In this document: piece by piece, positions 25,560-34,710 of the stretch
Layout: every line of letters begins with the position of its first letter
How positions within the stretch are numbered: position 1 is the stretch's first letter
Origin: Chryseobacterium sp. Tr-659
GTDB taxonomy: Bacteria > Bacteroidota > Bacteroidia > Flavobacteriales > Weeksellaceae
Assembly: GCF_011752975.1 (NCBI RefSeq)
Contig: NZ_VWWP01000001.1
Span: forward strand, 1 to 64,000
Direction of reading: 5' to 3'
DNA: 64,000 nucleotides
Made by a program: the position numbers and the translations under genes
Notes under the pieces: model-generated
Database searches by the model: none
What the model was told of the DNA's origin: nothing
The model's input: the letters and a program-made list of their open reading frames with translations, nothing else

Positions 25560-26279
25560 ATGAAAACTGATATACTTGCTTTTGGTGCACATCCGGACGA
25601 TGTAGAACTGGGATGTGGCGGAACTATTGCTAAAATGGTTTCAGAGGGTAAAAAATGTGTAGTTGTAGATCTAACAAGAGGTGAGCTCGGAACGAGAGGT
25701 ACAGACGAAACAAGGAAAGCTGAAGCAGCAGATGCTGCCAAAATCTTAGGACTTTCGGCAAGAGAGAACCTGGGTATGAAAGATGGCTTCTTGGTCAATT
25801 CTGAAGAGTACCAGATGAGGATCGTAAAAATGATTCGCAAATACAGGCCGGAAATCGTTTTAGCCAATGCAATTGATGATAGACATCCGGATCATGCAAA
25901 AGGAGCGAAATTAGTGTCCGATGCGTGCTTTTTAGCCGGATTGAGAAAAATTGAAACCGTAGAAGAAGGAGAAATTCAAGAAGTGTGGAGACCGAAGCAT
26001 GTTTTTCACTATATTCAGTGGAAAGATATCAAACCGGAATTTGTTATTGACATTTCTGAGCATCTTGATAAAAAACTGGAAGCTTGTATGGCTTATAAAA
26101 CTCAGTTTTATGATCCAACTTCTAAAGAACCTGAGACCCCGATTACAACAAAAGACTTTTATGAGAGCTTAACTTACCGTGCGCAGGATTTAGGACGATT
26201 ATCGGGAGTGACTTACGCTGAGGGATTTACGTCTGAGAAGTTAATTTCTTTGAAAAATTTTGATGGAATTGTTTGGTAG
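25560..26279 (+). CDS. bshB1: Bacillithiol biosynthesis deacetylase BshB1
   Basis: This zinc-dependent enzyme removes acetyl from GlcNAc-malate, the second step of bacillithiol synthesis. The 239-residue protein has the PIG-L/LmbE motif AHPDDVELGCGG (H11, D13, D14) and the second zinc motif DDRHPDH (H109, H112). The long conserved stretch TRGELGTRGTDETRKAEA (residues 40-57) is characteristic of BshB1 rather than BshB2 or other LmbE proteins. Bacillithiol is known from Bacillota and several Bacteroidota, so the presence is expected here. bshA and bshC are not in the window. Confidence 0.93.
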   Translation: MKTDILAFGAHPDDVELGCGGTIAKMVSEGKKCVVVDLTRGELGTRGTDETRKAEAADAAKILGLSARENLGMKDGFLVNSEEYQMRIVKMIRKYRPEIVLANAIDDRHPDHAKGAKLVSDACFLAGLRKIETVEEGEIQEVWRPKHVFHYIQWKDIKPEFVIDISEHLDKKLEACMAYKTQFYDPTSKEPETPITTKDFYESLTYRAQDLGRLSGVTYAEGFTSEKLISLKNFDGIVW

Positions 26280-26302
26280 TTGAGGAAATTGTCCTATATT
26301 TG
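26273..26302 (+). promoter_or_regulatory. Consensus flavobacterial promoter of tRNA-His
   Basis: TTG at 26273-26275, 19 bases of spacer, then TATATTTG at 26295-26302. Both halves match the TTG-N19-TAnnTTTG consensus exactly. The -33 element overlaps the end of bshB1. It is the cleanest promoter in the window. Confidence 0.75.
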
Positions 26303-26315
26303 CACTCAGAAAACG

Positions 26316-26389
<74 letters not shown>

Positions 26390-26394
26390 CAAAG

Positions 26395-26424
26395 AAAGTA
26401 CACTTTTTGAAAGTGTACTTTTTT
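26395..26424 (+). terminator. Terminator after tRNA-His
   Basis: Stem AAAGTACACTTT pairs perfectly with AAAGTGTACTTT around a three-base loop, followed by T residues. Confidence 0.85.
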
Positions 26425-26762
26425 ATTTTAGATCTTTTCATGTCACAAGATCACCTATCTTTTATTCTCCTTTTTCGAAAAAAAGATCATTGTAAACTTA
26501 AAAATTCTTGAGCCAGAGCATAAATATGGTGTCTGAGTTCTTTGAATTAAATGAAAATAATGTGCCTGTACAGCTTCTGACATTTTCCCCGCCGTATAAT
26601 AGTGACAATAATAATGTGTAATGTGATCTGTTTGGAGGTATTTAAGCTGATTCCTGAAATAATAGACTAGTTAGACTTCGGAATGACGGAGATAGTATTT
26701 TGTTTTCTGGAATAAATATTATAAAATAGTACCATGTCAATTTAGCATCTGATTTCCGGGCA
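26425..26762. other. Intergenic region between tRNA-His and the PUR gene
   Basis: No supported gene. A 31-codon ORF from 26527 is discussed among the rejected items. The rest is AT-rich without clear hairpins until the minus-strand terminator at 26763. Confidence 0.4.
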
Positions 26763-26797
26763 TAAAAAAAGCATCTTTTTCAGATGCTTGTGTTTTT
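26763..26797 (-). terminator. Terminator of the PUR-family gene
   Basis: On the minus strand, AAGCATCT pairs with AGATGCTT around GAAAA, followed by seven T residues. Confidence 0.85.
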
Positions 26798-26810
26798 AGA
26801 TATTCTTTTT

Positions 26811-27146
26811 TTAAACTTCGTCGTCAGAATCAATTGTGTAAGATCTGCTCTTGAAGTCTTTGTCATGTTTTTCTGAAATTACATCCTCACCCTTTTCATT
26901 AATGATGAAATCTGTGGACTCATTAAACATCTCCTGGAAACTCTTAAAATCTTCCTTGTAAAGGTAAATTTTATGCTTCTCGAATGTAGCTTCCCCATTC
27001 TCTCCGAAATTCTTCTTACTCTCAGTAATTGTAAGATAATAATCTCCTGCTTTCGTCTCGCGCACATCAAAGAAATAAGTTCTTCTCCCTGCTTTTAACA
27101 CCTTCGTGAAAATCTCATTTTCATGGCGTTCCTTGTATTCACTCAT
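26811..27146 (-). CDS. PUR-family nucleic-acid-binding protein (DUF3276)
   Basis: This 111-residue protein of the Bacteroidota and spirochaete PUR family binds single-stranded DNA and RNA. The PUR fold is visible: EIFTKVLKAGRRTYFFDVRETKAGDYYLTITESKK (residues 11-45) is the basic and aromatic beta-sheet, followed by the conserved helix KIYLYKEDFKSFQEMFNE (about 59-76). An acidic tail ends in DSDDEV. It stands alone with a promoter-sized gap upstream and a strong terminator downstream. Homologues in Borrelia (BpuR) regulate translation; a similar role here is inference. Confidence 0.92.
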   Translation of the reverse strand: MSEYKERHENEIFTKVLKAGRRTYFFDVRETKAGDYYLTITESKKNFGENGEATFEKHKIYLYKEDFKSFQEMFNESTDFIINEKGEDVISEKHDKDFKSRSYTIDSDDEV

Positions 27147-27245
27147 TGTTAGATATTTTTTAATCTTGTTAAGAACAAATATAAAAGAATTCTTTTAATC
27201 ACAAAATTTTTTTTATGATTTATTTAACAATTGAGAACGAAATGG

Positions 27246-28919
27246 CTAAGCGGTTACAGAATTGGCAATTTCCGTGAGGTTGATGATTTGGTCGGCTTTT
27301 TGAGCGCTAGACTCTCTGTGTGTGATAATTATGGAGGTTGCATTACTGATTTTTTTATCAATATTTTCAAGAATATTTTGCTCGGTTTCTGTATCTAAAG
27401 CAGACAAAGAATCATCAAAAATAATGATGTTTGGGTTCTTAATTAAGGCCCTCGCGATGCATAATCTCTGTTTTTGTCCCCCCGAAAGCATTACACCACG
27501 TTCACCCACTAGTGTTTTATATTGGTCTTTAAACTCAACGATATTTTTGTGAACATCCGCAATTTTTGCGTACTCAACCACGGTGTCGTGAGAAGGGTGA
27601 TCAATAGCAAAACCAATATTATTCTCTATGGAATCTGAGAATAAATAACTTTCCTGCGGGATATAGCCGATGAAATCTCTATAGTTATTCAGATTATGAT
27701 CTTTCAGGTTTTTACCATCAATTAATATTTCTCCTTCGGTAGGATCTATTAATCGGCATAATAGGAGTGCTATTGTCGATTTTCCACTACCGGTTTTTCC
27801 CATAATAGCTAAAGATTCTCCGGCTTTAATTTTAAAACTTAAATTTTCAAGCGCTTTAATTCCCGTATTAGGATATACATATGAAACATTTCTGAATTCA
27901 ATATCACCTTTAATAGGATAGTTTTCAAAATTAGTATTAACGATCTCCGATTTTTTATCCATAAATTCATTGATCCTCTGCATAGAAGCTTCAGCTCTCT
28001 GATTTACAGAAGTTACCCAGCCTACCATAGAGAAAGGGAAAATCAGGGTATTGATATACATGAAGAAGTCCGCAATTTTACCAATGCTTAATTCACCTGC
28101 AATATACTTGGTTCCGCCAATCCAGATAATGGCTACATTCAGTAAACCAATAACAAATAAGATGATGGTAAAGAAATAAGCTTCTGTTTTAGCAAGATCA
28201 AGCGCTTTATTCTGATAGTCGGTGACTTTGATTCCATAGTTCCTTTCAATATATTTTTCTTTCGCGAAAAATTTCACCACACGGATTCCGGAAAAACTGT
28301 CCTGAACAAAAGTCGAAATTGCAGACTGGCTTTTCTGCATAATCTTCGATTTTTTATTGATGATTGAGCTTACTTTATAAATAGCGTAAGATAAAATAGG
28401 AAGAGGAAGTAAGGTCCACATCGTCATGGAAGCATCTGTCTTTACCATATAGATTGCTGTGATGAGTACCAGAACAATCAGGTTGGCCACATACATAACA
28501 CCAGGCCCAAGATACATTCTTACGGCAACAACATCTTCACTCAACCGGTTCATTAAGTCTCCAATAGTGGTTTGTTTATAATCCGTTAAGGATAAATCCT
28601 GATAATGTCTGTAAATCTTGTTTTTAAGTTCATATTCAATCCTTCTGGAAGCAACAATAATGGTTTGCCTCATCATAAAGGTGAAAAATCCTGTTAAAAG
28701 TGAACATCCGACAATAATCCCGACATAGATGAGAACCTGCTGGTTAAATCCCAGATTCCCTCCTTTAGTGAGCTCATCCACAGATTTTCCTACGAACTGA
28801 ACTTTATATATATTGAAAAAATTACTGGCAAAGATGAATAATACCCCCCAAAACAATAGTATTTTGTGTTTCCAAAAATAAGGGTTTAAGGTTTTTAGCG
28901 CTTTCATAAAGTTTTGCAA
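27246..28919 (-). CDS. ABC exporter, fused permease and ATPase
   Basis: This 557-residue half-transporter of the MsbA/multidrug type has about six transmembrane helices (residues 20-310) and a C-terminal ATPase domain. Walker A is GKTGSGKSTIAL (about 375-386). The signature is LSGGQKQR, and Walker B is IIIFDDSLSALDTET. It works as a homo- or heterodimer; in Bacteroidota such genes often export lipids or drugs. The likely start is the ATG at 28919, or the in-frame ATG four codons later (MKALKTLNPYFWK). The gene is divergent from nusB and has no linked second ABC gene. Confidence 0.92.
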   Translation of the reverse strand: MQNFMKALKTLNPYFWKHKILLFWGVLFIFASNFFNIYKVQFVGKSVDELTKGGNLGFNQQVLIYVGIIVGCSLLTGFFTFMMRQTIIVASRRIEYELKNKIYRHYQDLSLTDYKQTTIGDLMNRLSEDVVAVRMYLGPGVMYVANLIVLVLITAIYMVKTDASMTMWTLLPLPILSYAIYKVSSIINKKSKIMQKSQSAISTFVQDSFSGIRVVKFFAKEKYIERNYGIKVTDYQNKALDLAKTEAYFFTIILFVIGLLNVAIIWIGGTKYIAGELSIGKIADFFMYINTLIFPFSMVGWVTSVNQRAEASMQRINEFMDKKSEIVNTNFENYPIKGDIEFRNVSYVYPNTGIKALENLSFKIKAGESLAIMGKTGSGKSTIALLLCRLIDPTEGEILIDGKNLKDHNLNNYRDFIGYIPQESYLFSDSIENNIGFAIDHPSHDTVVEYAKIADVHKNIVEFKDQYKTLVGERGVMLSGGQKQRLCIARALIKNPNIIIFDDSLSALDTETEQNILENIDKKISNATSIIITHRESSAQKADQIINLTEIANSVTA

Positions 28920-28968
28920 AATTACAAAAATGTCATCATACTACGAATTTCATCAATTTTAAATTTTG

Positions 28969-28976
28969 TATCTTTG
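28969..28976 (+). promoter_or_regulatory. Promoter -7 element for nusB
   Basis: TATCTTTG matches TAnnTTTG, 22 bases before the ATG at 28999. No TTG at the ideal spacing. Confidence 0.5.
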
Positions 28977-28998
28977 CAGGCATAAAAAAGCTCTTTGA

Positions 28999-29904
28999 AT
29001 GTTAGGAAGACGACAAATCCGTGAAAAAGTAGTACAGACAGTGTATTCTTACTACCAAAACCCTGTAAAGTTTGATGTTTTAGAGAAAAACATGTTCGCT
29101 GGAATAGAGAAAATCTATTATCTTTATATCTACCAGCTCAATTTTCTGGTTGGCCTTAAAGAATTGGCAGAACATCAGATCGAAATTGGTAAGAACAAGT
29201 TTCTTAAAACCGATGCTGACATTAATCCTAACCAAAAATTCATCAACAATCAAGTATTGCTTAAACTGGAGGAAAATCCTGAAAGATTGTTCTTTACAGG
29301 GCAGCATAAACAATTGAAGTGGGATATGCATGATGACTTATTGGTGAAAACTTTCCAAAGAATTACTGCAGGAAAACGTTATCAGGATTTCATGAAAGAA
29401 GAAGGATATTCTTTTGAAGAAGATCAGAAATTTATCGGGAAATTGTTCTTAAGATATATTGCTGAAAACGAAGATTTTCATGATTATCTGGGGGACAAAG
29501 AACTTTCATGGTATGATGATATTCATATTGCCAACTCAATGGTTCAAAAAACAATCGGTTTCCTGAGAGAAGATGAAGAAAGCAGAACTTTAATTAAAAT
29601 GATTAAAGATGAAGAGGATAAAACTTTCGCAAGCAAACTCTTGAGAGATACCCTGAACAACTGGGAAAATAATGAAAAGAAACTTGAAGAAAGACTGGAA
29701 AACTGGGATTTGGAAAGAGTGTCTTTAATGGATAAAGTGATTTTGTCTACAGCAATTGCAGAACTGGATAATTTTGCATTTACCCCTTCAAGAGTTATTA
29801 TTAATGAATATATAGAAATAGCAAAAGTATTTGCTACAGACCGTTCAAATATCTTCATTAATGGTATTTTAGATAAATATTGTAAAGATCAAAATAGAAT
29901 ATAA
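28999..29904 (+). CDS. nusB: Transcription antitermination factor NusB (long Bacteroidota form)
   Basis: NusB helps RNA polymerase read through rRNA operons together with NusE. The 301-residue protein is about twice the length of E. coli NusB. The extra N-terminal half (residues 1-190, starting MLGRRQIREKVVQTVYSYYQ) is typical for Flavobacteriia. The C-terminal NusB domain ends with the conserved region VSLMDKVILSTAIAELDNF and the later RVIINEYIEIAKVFATDRSNIFINGILDKY. The next gene, a DUF1573 lipoprotein, starts 1 base after the stop, so an operon with yajC is likely. Confidence 0.95.
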   Translation: MLGRRQIREKVVQTVYSYYQNPVKFDVLEKNMFAGIEKIYYLYIYQLNFLVGLKELAEHQIEIGKNKFLKTDADINPNQKFINNQVLLKLEENPERLFFTGQHKQLKWDMHDDLLVKTFQRITAGKRYQDFMKEEGYSFEEDQKFIGKLFLRYIAENEDFHDYLGDKELSWYDDIHIANSMVQKTIGFLREDEESRTLIKMIKDEEDKTFASKLLRDTLNNWENNEKKLEERLENWDLERVSLMDKVILSTAIAELDNFAFTPSRVIINEYIEIAKVFATDRSNIFINGILDKYCKDQNRI

Positions 29905-29905
29905 A

Positions 29906-30412
29906 ATGAAAAAGACGTTATCAATTATCGCCTTGTCAATTATAGGCTTTGGGTTAGTTTCATGTAAAAAAGAAAACAAAGAAACTCAAAGTGCTGAAAC
30001 TGCAGCTCATGATTCTGCCTCTACTACAGGCCCGCTTCTTGTGGATTCCTCAAGAACCTCTGTACATCACGAAGCAGCAGCTCCGGTTTCAAACGAACCA
30101 TCTACTACTGTAGCTTTATCTGAAAATAATTTTGATTTCGGGAAAATCAAAAAAGGAGATAAAGTGGAGCACGTATATGAAGTGACTAACACAGGGAAAA
30201 ATCCATTAATTATTTCTGAAGTAAAGCCTGGATGCGGATGTACAGCTCCTGATTTTACGAAAGAGCCAATTATGCCTGGTAAAAAAGGGAAAGTGACATT
30301 ACACTTTGATTCTTCAAGCTTTGACGGAAACGTTCAGAAATATGCAGATGTTTTTGCAAACGTAGAGAAATCTCCAATCAGATTAACTTTTACGGCAAAC
30401 ATTCAACCATAA
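29906..30412 (+). CDS. DUF1573 lipoprotein
   Basis: This 168-residue lipoprotein has its lipobox at about residues 17-20 (LVSC). A Ser/Thr/Ala-rich linker spans 25-70, followed by an immunoglobulin-like DUF1573 domain (about 72-165). Its conserved segment is FDFGKIKKGDKVEHVYEVTNTG, and a GCGCT motif follows near residue 110. DUF1573 proteins are common in Bacteroidota; the function is unknown, though ASH/Ig-type folds often mediate protein contact. Tight linkage to nusB and yajC (spacing 1 and 10 bases) suggests one transcript but not shared function. Confidence 0.9.
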   Translation: MKKTLSIIALSIIGFGLVSCKKENKETQSAETAAHDSASTTGPLLVDSSRTSVHHEAAAPVSNEPSTTVALSENNFDFGKIKKGDKVEHVYEVTNTGKNPLIISEVKPGCGCTAPDFTKEPIMPGKKGKVTLHFDSSSFDGNVQKYADVFANVEKSPIRLTFTANIQP

Positions 30413-30422
30413 TATTTAAGAT

Positions 30423-30776
30423 ATGTTGACATTATTTTTACAGGCACAGCCGCAAGGTAATTCATCTATGATGCTGATCATGATGGGGGTGATGTTTGTA
30501 GGGTTTTACTTCCTTATGATAAGACCTCAGATGAGAAAGCAGAAGCAGGAAAAAAATTTCCAGGAAAACCTTAAAGTAGGAACCAGAGTCGTTCTTACAT
30601 CCGGGCTCCACGGAAGAATTGCACAGGTTCAGGATGATGGTTTTGTGATTGAAACCTTATCCGGAAAACTGAAATTCGAAAAAGCTGCGGTTTCAAGAGA
30701 AATGACAGAATCTCGTTTTGGAGATAAAGCAAAATCTGCTGATAAAACAGAAACAGCTACTGAAGAAAAGAAATAA
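30423..30776 (+). CDS. yajC: Preprotein translocase subunit YajC
   Basis: YajC is the small accessory protein of the SecDF complex. The 117-residue protein has one transmembrane helix (about residues 17-36), and the conserved MIRPQMRKQKQ motif follows it. The typical cytoplasmic strand region comes next (GTRVVLTSGLHGRIAQVQDDGFV). The tail is lysine- and glutamate-rich. It ends the nusB operon, and a very strong GC-rich hairpin lies 22 bases downstream. Confidence 0.94.
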   Translation: MLTLFLQAQPQGNSSMMLIMMGVMFVGFYFLMIRPQMRKQKQEKNFQENLKVGTRVVLTSGLHGRIAQVQDDGFVIETLSGKLKFEKAAVSREMTESRFGDKAKSADKTETATEEKK

Positions 30777-30798
30777 TTCAGTTTGAAAATATTTGATT

Positions 30799-30837
30799 GC
30801 GGCGGGTGAACGAAGTTCACCCGCCGCAGCTTTTTTA
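30799..30837 (+). terminator. GC-rich hairpin terminator after yajC
   Basis: A perfect 13-base stem (GCGGCGGGTGAAC and its complement) around a three-base GAA loop is followed by a T run. It is unusually GC-rich for this genome. Confidence 0.85.
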
Positions 30838-30964
30838 TATAATGCCTCCATAATATAACAATCCTTTTCATTCTGAGTGTATTGAAAAATCTGTTTCGTA
30901 TTCATAACAGATGATGAAAAATATAATCCTGTATAACATTATCAATTAATATTCAATAAAAAAT

Positions 30965-30972
30965 TATCTTTG
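30965..30972 (+). promoter_or_regulatory. Promoter -7 element just before the SDR gene
   Basis: TATCTTTG ends four bases before the ATG at 30977, which implies a leaderless or nearly leaderless transcript. No TTG at the ideal -33 position. Confidence 0.45.
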
Positions 30973-30976
30973 CTCA

Positions 30977-31711
30977 ATGAGCCAGAGTATAAACAAAACA
31001 GTTCTTATTTTAGGAGCTAACTCAGATGTTGCCAAGCAATGCATCAGTCAATACCTTCAAAAAGGATTTGCTGTAATAGCAGCTTCCAGAAATACCAAAT
31101 CATTGGAAGGTTTTATTGCTGAAAATAATCTGGATCATTCAAAGATTTCGGTTTTATACTTTGATGCAGCGGATTTCGGATCTCATGACGAATTTTATTA
31201 TGGACTTTCTGTGAAACCTCATATTGTAGTATATGCTGCCGGTTTTTTGGTAGACAACCAAAAGGCCTTAACTGACTTTAATGATACCAAACAAATGATG
31301 GAGGTTAATTATATGGGAGGTGTATCTATTCTGAGTATCATAGCAATGGATAAGAGTAATAAAAACCTTGAAAGAATCATAGGACTTTCTTCACTTTCAG
31401 GAGTGAGAGGAAGAAAGAGTAATTTTGTCTACGGAAGTACCAAGGCAGCATTTACTCAGTTTCTTGCCGGGTTAAGACAAGAACTGGCTTCCAGAAAAAT
31501 AATTGTGAATGCTTTGGTCATTGGTTATATCAGAACAAAGATCAACGAAGGGCTGGAGCTCAATGAATCGTTAATAATGGAACCGGATTATGTAGCAAAA
31601 TTTATTGTTAACGCAGGAGATTCATTGATTATTGTTCCTAACTTTAAATGGAAAATCATTTATTTTATTCTGAAAATCCTTCCTGAAGGACTTGTTGCCA
31701 AGCTTCCTTAA
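30977..31711 (+). CDS. Short-chain dehydrogenase/reductase
   Basis: This 244-residue SDR enzyme has the Rossmann nucleotide-binding start VLILGANSDVAKQCISQYL (residues 9-27). That is a variant of TGxxxGIG with ANSD in place of TGGS, a form seen in the decaprenylphosphoryl-ribose reductase branch of the family. The catalytic YGSTK motif is near residue 153, preceded by a conserved serine in GLSSLSG. The C-terminus is rich in hydrophobic residues (KIIYFILKILPEG), perhaps for membrane association, also as in DprE2-like reductases. The substrate is not established. It stands alone with its own promoter. Confidence 0.85.
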   Translation: MSQSINKTVLILGANSDVAKQCISQYLQKGFAVIAASRNTKSLEGFIAENNLDHSKISVLYFDAADFGSHDEFYYGLSVKPHIVVYAAGFLVDNQKALTDFNDTKQMMEVNYMGGVSILSIIAMDKSNKNLERIIGLSSLSGVRGRKSNFVYGSTKAAFTQFLAGLRQELASRKIIVNALVIGYIRTKINEGLELNESLIMEPDYVAKFIVNAGDSLIIVPNFKWKIIYFILKILPEGLVAKLP

Positions 31712-32202
31712 TTTTGTGATGCGAAGCATTATTAATAAAGTCAATGTAAGCATTATAATCTCTTTCTTAACAACTTTTTTCCAGGATTGGTGAAGGAAAA
31801 TTTATCGCTTTCTCTTTCCTTATCCTCATTAAAAGAAACTTCAGGTTAAAAAGACATCCATAATTTTGCTGATAAAAGGTCATTATCAATTGTATGGAAA
31901 CTAATAAATAAGAGAATATGAAATATTAGTTTCCGGAATAATCATACTTCGGTATCTTTTTTGTTATTCTATGCCCAAGAATTATTTCTTCTTAGCAAGA
32001 TTCAATTTTCAAATGATCATTGAGTAAAGCTGAAACTATCTTTTCTGCTGTTAATCTAATTTTGTGTATCATATTATTTACTTTAATCCTGAAGGGTTAA
32101 GGTTGATTTCTTTTTGAAACAGATTATATTTTCTCAATATCATTTTTAAGTCGTGCCGAAGAAATAGAAACAATGTAAATATTAAAATAAGTAGTATAAA
32201 AG
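31712..32202. other. Intergenic region before the mscS gene
   Basis: AT-rich sequence without a supported ORF, tRNA or strong hairpin. The only long minus-strand reading frame that reaches into it runs across the mscS start and is rejected. Confidence 0.4.
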
Positions 32203-33057
32203 ATGGACGATTTAGAATTGAACAAAATTCAACAGCATTGGGATACCTTAATTTCTTCAGCCATTTCGTGGGCACCGAGAATATTTACTGCAGTCATTTC
32301 TGCATTGCTGATCTACCTGATTGGATCATGGATGATCAGAATGATCAAAAAACTTGTAGAAAAAGGTTTTAAGAAACGTAATATGGAAGCTTCCCTACAG
32401 CATTTCCTTTTAAATATTATCAATTGGGGACTTAATATTCTTCTTTTTATAGTTGTAGTAACGCAGTTAGGGGTACAGACTTCAGCATTTGTTGCAATGA
32501 TTGGTGCTGCAGGTTTGGCAGTAGGTCTGGCTTTACAAGGATCACTAACCAATTTCGCAGGAGGAATTCTTATTCTGTTGCTAAAACCTTTTAAAATTGG
32601 AGATTTTATTTCCACCAACTCCGGAGTTTCAGGAACGGTACAGGCTATCGATATTTTTCATACGAAGCTGATTACTCCGCAAAATCAATTGGTTATTATT
32701 CCTAACGGAGTAGTTTCAAACAATAGTATTACCAATTTTACCCAATTAGGAACACGAAGAACTTCATTGGATATTGGAGTTGCATATGATGCAGACCTTA
32801 AAAAAACAAAGGAGATTTTAATGAGTGTAATAAAAAATAATCAATATGCTCTTGAAGTCCCTTCACCACAAGTAATGGTGACGGAGCTTGGAGAAAGCGC
32901 CGTAAATTTATCAGTGAGAGTGAGTACTGCTACTGAAAATTTCTGGACAATGAATGAAGAACTTATCATCGATTGTAAAGAAGCCCTTGATAAAGCAGGA
33001 ATAGGAATTCCTTTTCCACAGAGAGATATACATGTGTATAATAAAAGTCAGATATAA
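32203..33057 (+). CDS. mscS: Small-conductance mechanosensitive channel MscS
   Basis: This 284-residue channel opens under membrane tension to release solutes after osmotic downshock. Three transmembrane helices lie at about residues 20-45, 65-85 and 92-125. The pore-lining TM3 is visible as MIGAAGLAVGLALQGSLTNFAGGILILL, with the characteristic Ala/Gly packing. The cytoplasmic beta domain follows (KPFKIGDFI, then QNQLVIIPNGVVSNNSITNF). The length and topology match E. coli MscS. A single gene with a hairpin terminator 22 bases after the stop. Confidence 0.95.
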   Translation: MDDLELNKIQQHWDTLISSAISWAPRIFTAVISALLIYLIGSWMIRMIKKLVEKGFKKRNMEASLQHFLLNIINWGLNILLFIVVVTQLGVQTSAFVAMIGAAGLAVGLALQGSLTNFAGGILILLLKPFKIGDFISTNSGVSGTVQAIDIFHTKLITPQNQLVIIPNGVVSNNSITNFTQLGTRRTSLDIGVAYDADLKKTKEILMSVIKNNQYALEVPSPQVMVTELGESAVNLSVRVSTATENFWTMNEELIIDCKEALDKAGIGIPFPQRDIHVYNKSQI

Positions 33058-33078
33058 CTTTAATTCTTAATTATACTG

Positions 33079-33112
33079 AAAATTCCTGCATTGAGAAATG
33101 TGGGAATTTTTT
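33079..33112 (+). terminator. Terminator after mscS
   Basis: Stem AAATTCC/GGAATTT extended by GCAT/ATGT around a short loop, followed by T residues. Confidence 0.8.
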
Positions 33113-33127
33113 ATTCTTCTGCTATTT

Positions 33128-33156
33128 TTGAATTAGGTAAGTTAGTTTTATATTTG
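33128..33156 (+). promoter_or_regulatory. Promoter of the delta-60-repeat gene
   Basis: TTG at 33128-33130, 18-base spacer, then TATATTTG at 33149-33156, close to the flavobacterial consensus. The ATG is at 33176. Confidence 0.6.
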
Positions 33157-33175
33157 CGAAGAAAATTAAATAACC

Positions 33176-34708
33176 ATGATTAATAAACTATTCCTTTGCC
33201 TAGGAATTTGCTGTGCTGTGATATCTGTAGCCGCACAAAACCAATTTTTGGATACTTCTTTTGGAAATAATGGTGTATTTACGTACACTCCCGGCAATCT
33301 TTATGGGTTTATATATGAAACGGGAGCGGTAACTTCCCAGCAAAAGATTGTAGTAAGCGGGACTTATTACAATATTCCCAATAATAGCCAGTCTACTACC
33401 AATGTTATTCAGAGATTAAATGCAGACGGAACAATAGATAATAGTTTTAATACAGTGTTTATTCCGCCTTCTTCTTCAAGTCCTCTTTCCCGTTTAATTA
33501 AAATGAGTATTCAGCCTGATCAAAAAATTCTTCTTGGAGACCTTTTAGGTCATAAACTCATTCGTTTAAATGAAAATGGAACTTATGATACGGGGTTTGG
33601 TAATAATGGAATTGTTGGCAGTGCCATTTTAGATCCTTTTTTTGAAAACTTAGGGCTGTCTGGGCCATTTAATTTTAATAATGTTCTTTTAACCGGAACT
33701 AACAAAATTTTAGTATGTACAATATTGACGGATGATCAGGGGTCAAAATTAGCAGTTTTCCGTCTTAATACTGATGGTTCTATTGATGCTACGTTTGGGA
33801 ATAATGGCGTGATATTGCAAGAAGCAAATACAGGACGTTTAGTTATTCAAAATGATTCAAAATTAGTGCTGGTAGGTTACAAAGCCGGTGATATCTTTAT
33901 AAAGTCAAGATACACGGAAGACGGTATTCTTGATACTACTTACAATAATAATGCTGTTTCATATACTCCAATTCCAAGCTACTCAACTTATCTTTGTACA
34001 GCCGCAGGTAAAGATAACAGCACTTATATTTATGGAGTTTCTTCTTCTGCAACTTCACCAATACCTCTTATCACTTTAATGAAACTGGATCAGAATGGAG
34101 AATTGGATAACAGCTTTGGAATAAACGGAGTTGTGAATGAGCCGTATTATAATAACAATAACTATTATGTTGATAACAATATTCTTTACCCCACTTTATT
34201 ATCAGATAACAACAACAATATATTCTTAGTATGTATGGCAAGCCCTACGGGGAATCCTGCAGATCTGAATCAATTGATTAAAAAATTTAAACCGGATGGG
34301 TCTGTTGATGCCGGTTTTGGGGTTAACGGTATTGTTGATGTTGATCTAAATTATAAAGAATTTATGAGATCAGCCATAATAACTCCTGATCAGAAAATAA
34401 TGATTTTTGGGAATCATCAGACTCCCAATAAAGGTATTATTACTAAGGTCCTTAACAACACAAATGTACTGTCTGCTAAAGATCAGGGAATAAAAAAAGA
34501 AAATTTAAATATTTACCCAAACCCGGTAAAGGATATCTTAAATATTAATGGCCAAATAAAAAAAGAAGAGGCAGAAATATTAGATGCTGGAGGAAGAAGG
34601 GTATTAAAAACAATCATTAATGATAATAAGATAAATATTAGCAATCTTGAACAAGGAATCTATTATCTTAAGATTGGAGATGTTGTTAACAGATTTATAA
34701 AAGAATGA
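33176..34708 (+). CDS. Secreted delta-60-repeat protein with T9SS sorting domain
   Basis: This 510-residue protein has a signal peptide (about residues 1-20, ending SVAAQ). The body consists of delta-60 type repeats, each built around a D-x-x-F/Y-x-x-N-G core: [58 protein letters not shown] and [10 protein letters not shown]. These probably form a beta-propeller. The last about 75 residues are a type A T9SS domain ([14 protein letters not shown], ending [15 protein letters not shown]), which directs export through the type IX system and surface attachment. The function is unknown. The stop codon abuts a Ku gene remnant on the other strand. Confidence 0.9.
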   Translation: MINKLFLCLGICCAVISVAAQNQFLDTSFGNNGVFTYTPGNLYGFIYETGAVTSQQKIVVSGTYYNIPNNSQSTTNVIQRLNADGTIDNSFNTVFIPPSSSSPLSRLIKMSIQPDQKILLGDLLGHKLIRLNENGTYDTGFGNNGIVGSAILDPFFENLGLSGPFNFNNVLLTGTNKILVCTILTDDQGSKLAVFRLNTDGSIDATFGNNGVILQEANTGRLVIQNDSKLVLVGYKAGDIFIKSRYTEDGILDTTYNNNAVSYTPIPSYSTYLCTAAGKDNSTYIYGVSSSATSPIPLITLMKLDQNGELDNSFGINGVVNEPYYNNNNYYVDNNILYPTLLSDNNNNIFLVCMASPTGNPADLNQLIKKFKPDGSVDAGFGVNGIVDVDLNYKEFMRSAIITPDQKIMIFGNHQTPNKGIITKVLNNTNVLSAKDQGIKKENLNIYPNPVKDILNINGQIKKEEAEILDAGGRRVLKTIINDNKINISNLEQGIYYLKIGDVVNRFIKE

Positions 34709-34710
34709 GT

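Noticed and set aside
26527..26622. 31-codon ORF with FSPPYN, recalling the DNA methylase motif TSPPYN
   Set aside because: It is far too short, the rest of a methylase is absent in any frame nearby, and no promoter or terminator marks it. Treated as chance similarity.
32078..32275. Minus-strand 65-codon ORF with a hydrophobic stretch
   Set aside because: It runs across the start of mscS and its hydrophobic part is the complement of AT-rich upstream DNA. No start signals are seen.
34664..34710. C-terminal part of the minus-strand frame after the Ku similarity
   Set aside because: It is the antisense of the delta-60 protein's T9SS domain and has no Ku similarity, so the pseudogene is limited to 34711-34863.
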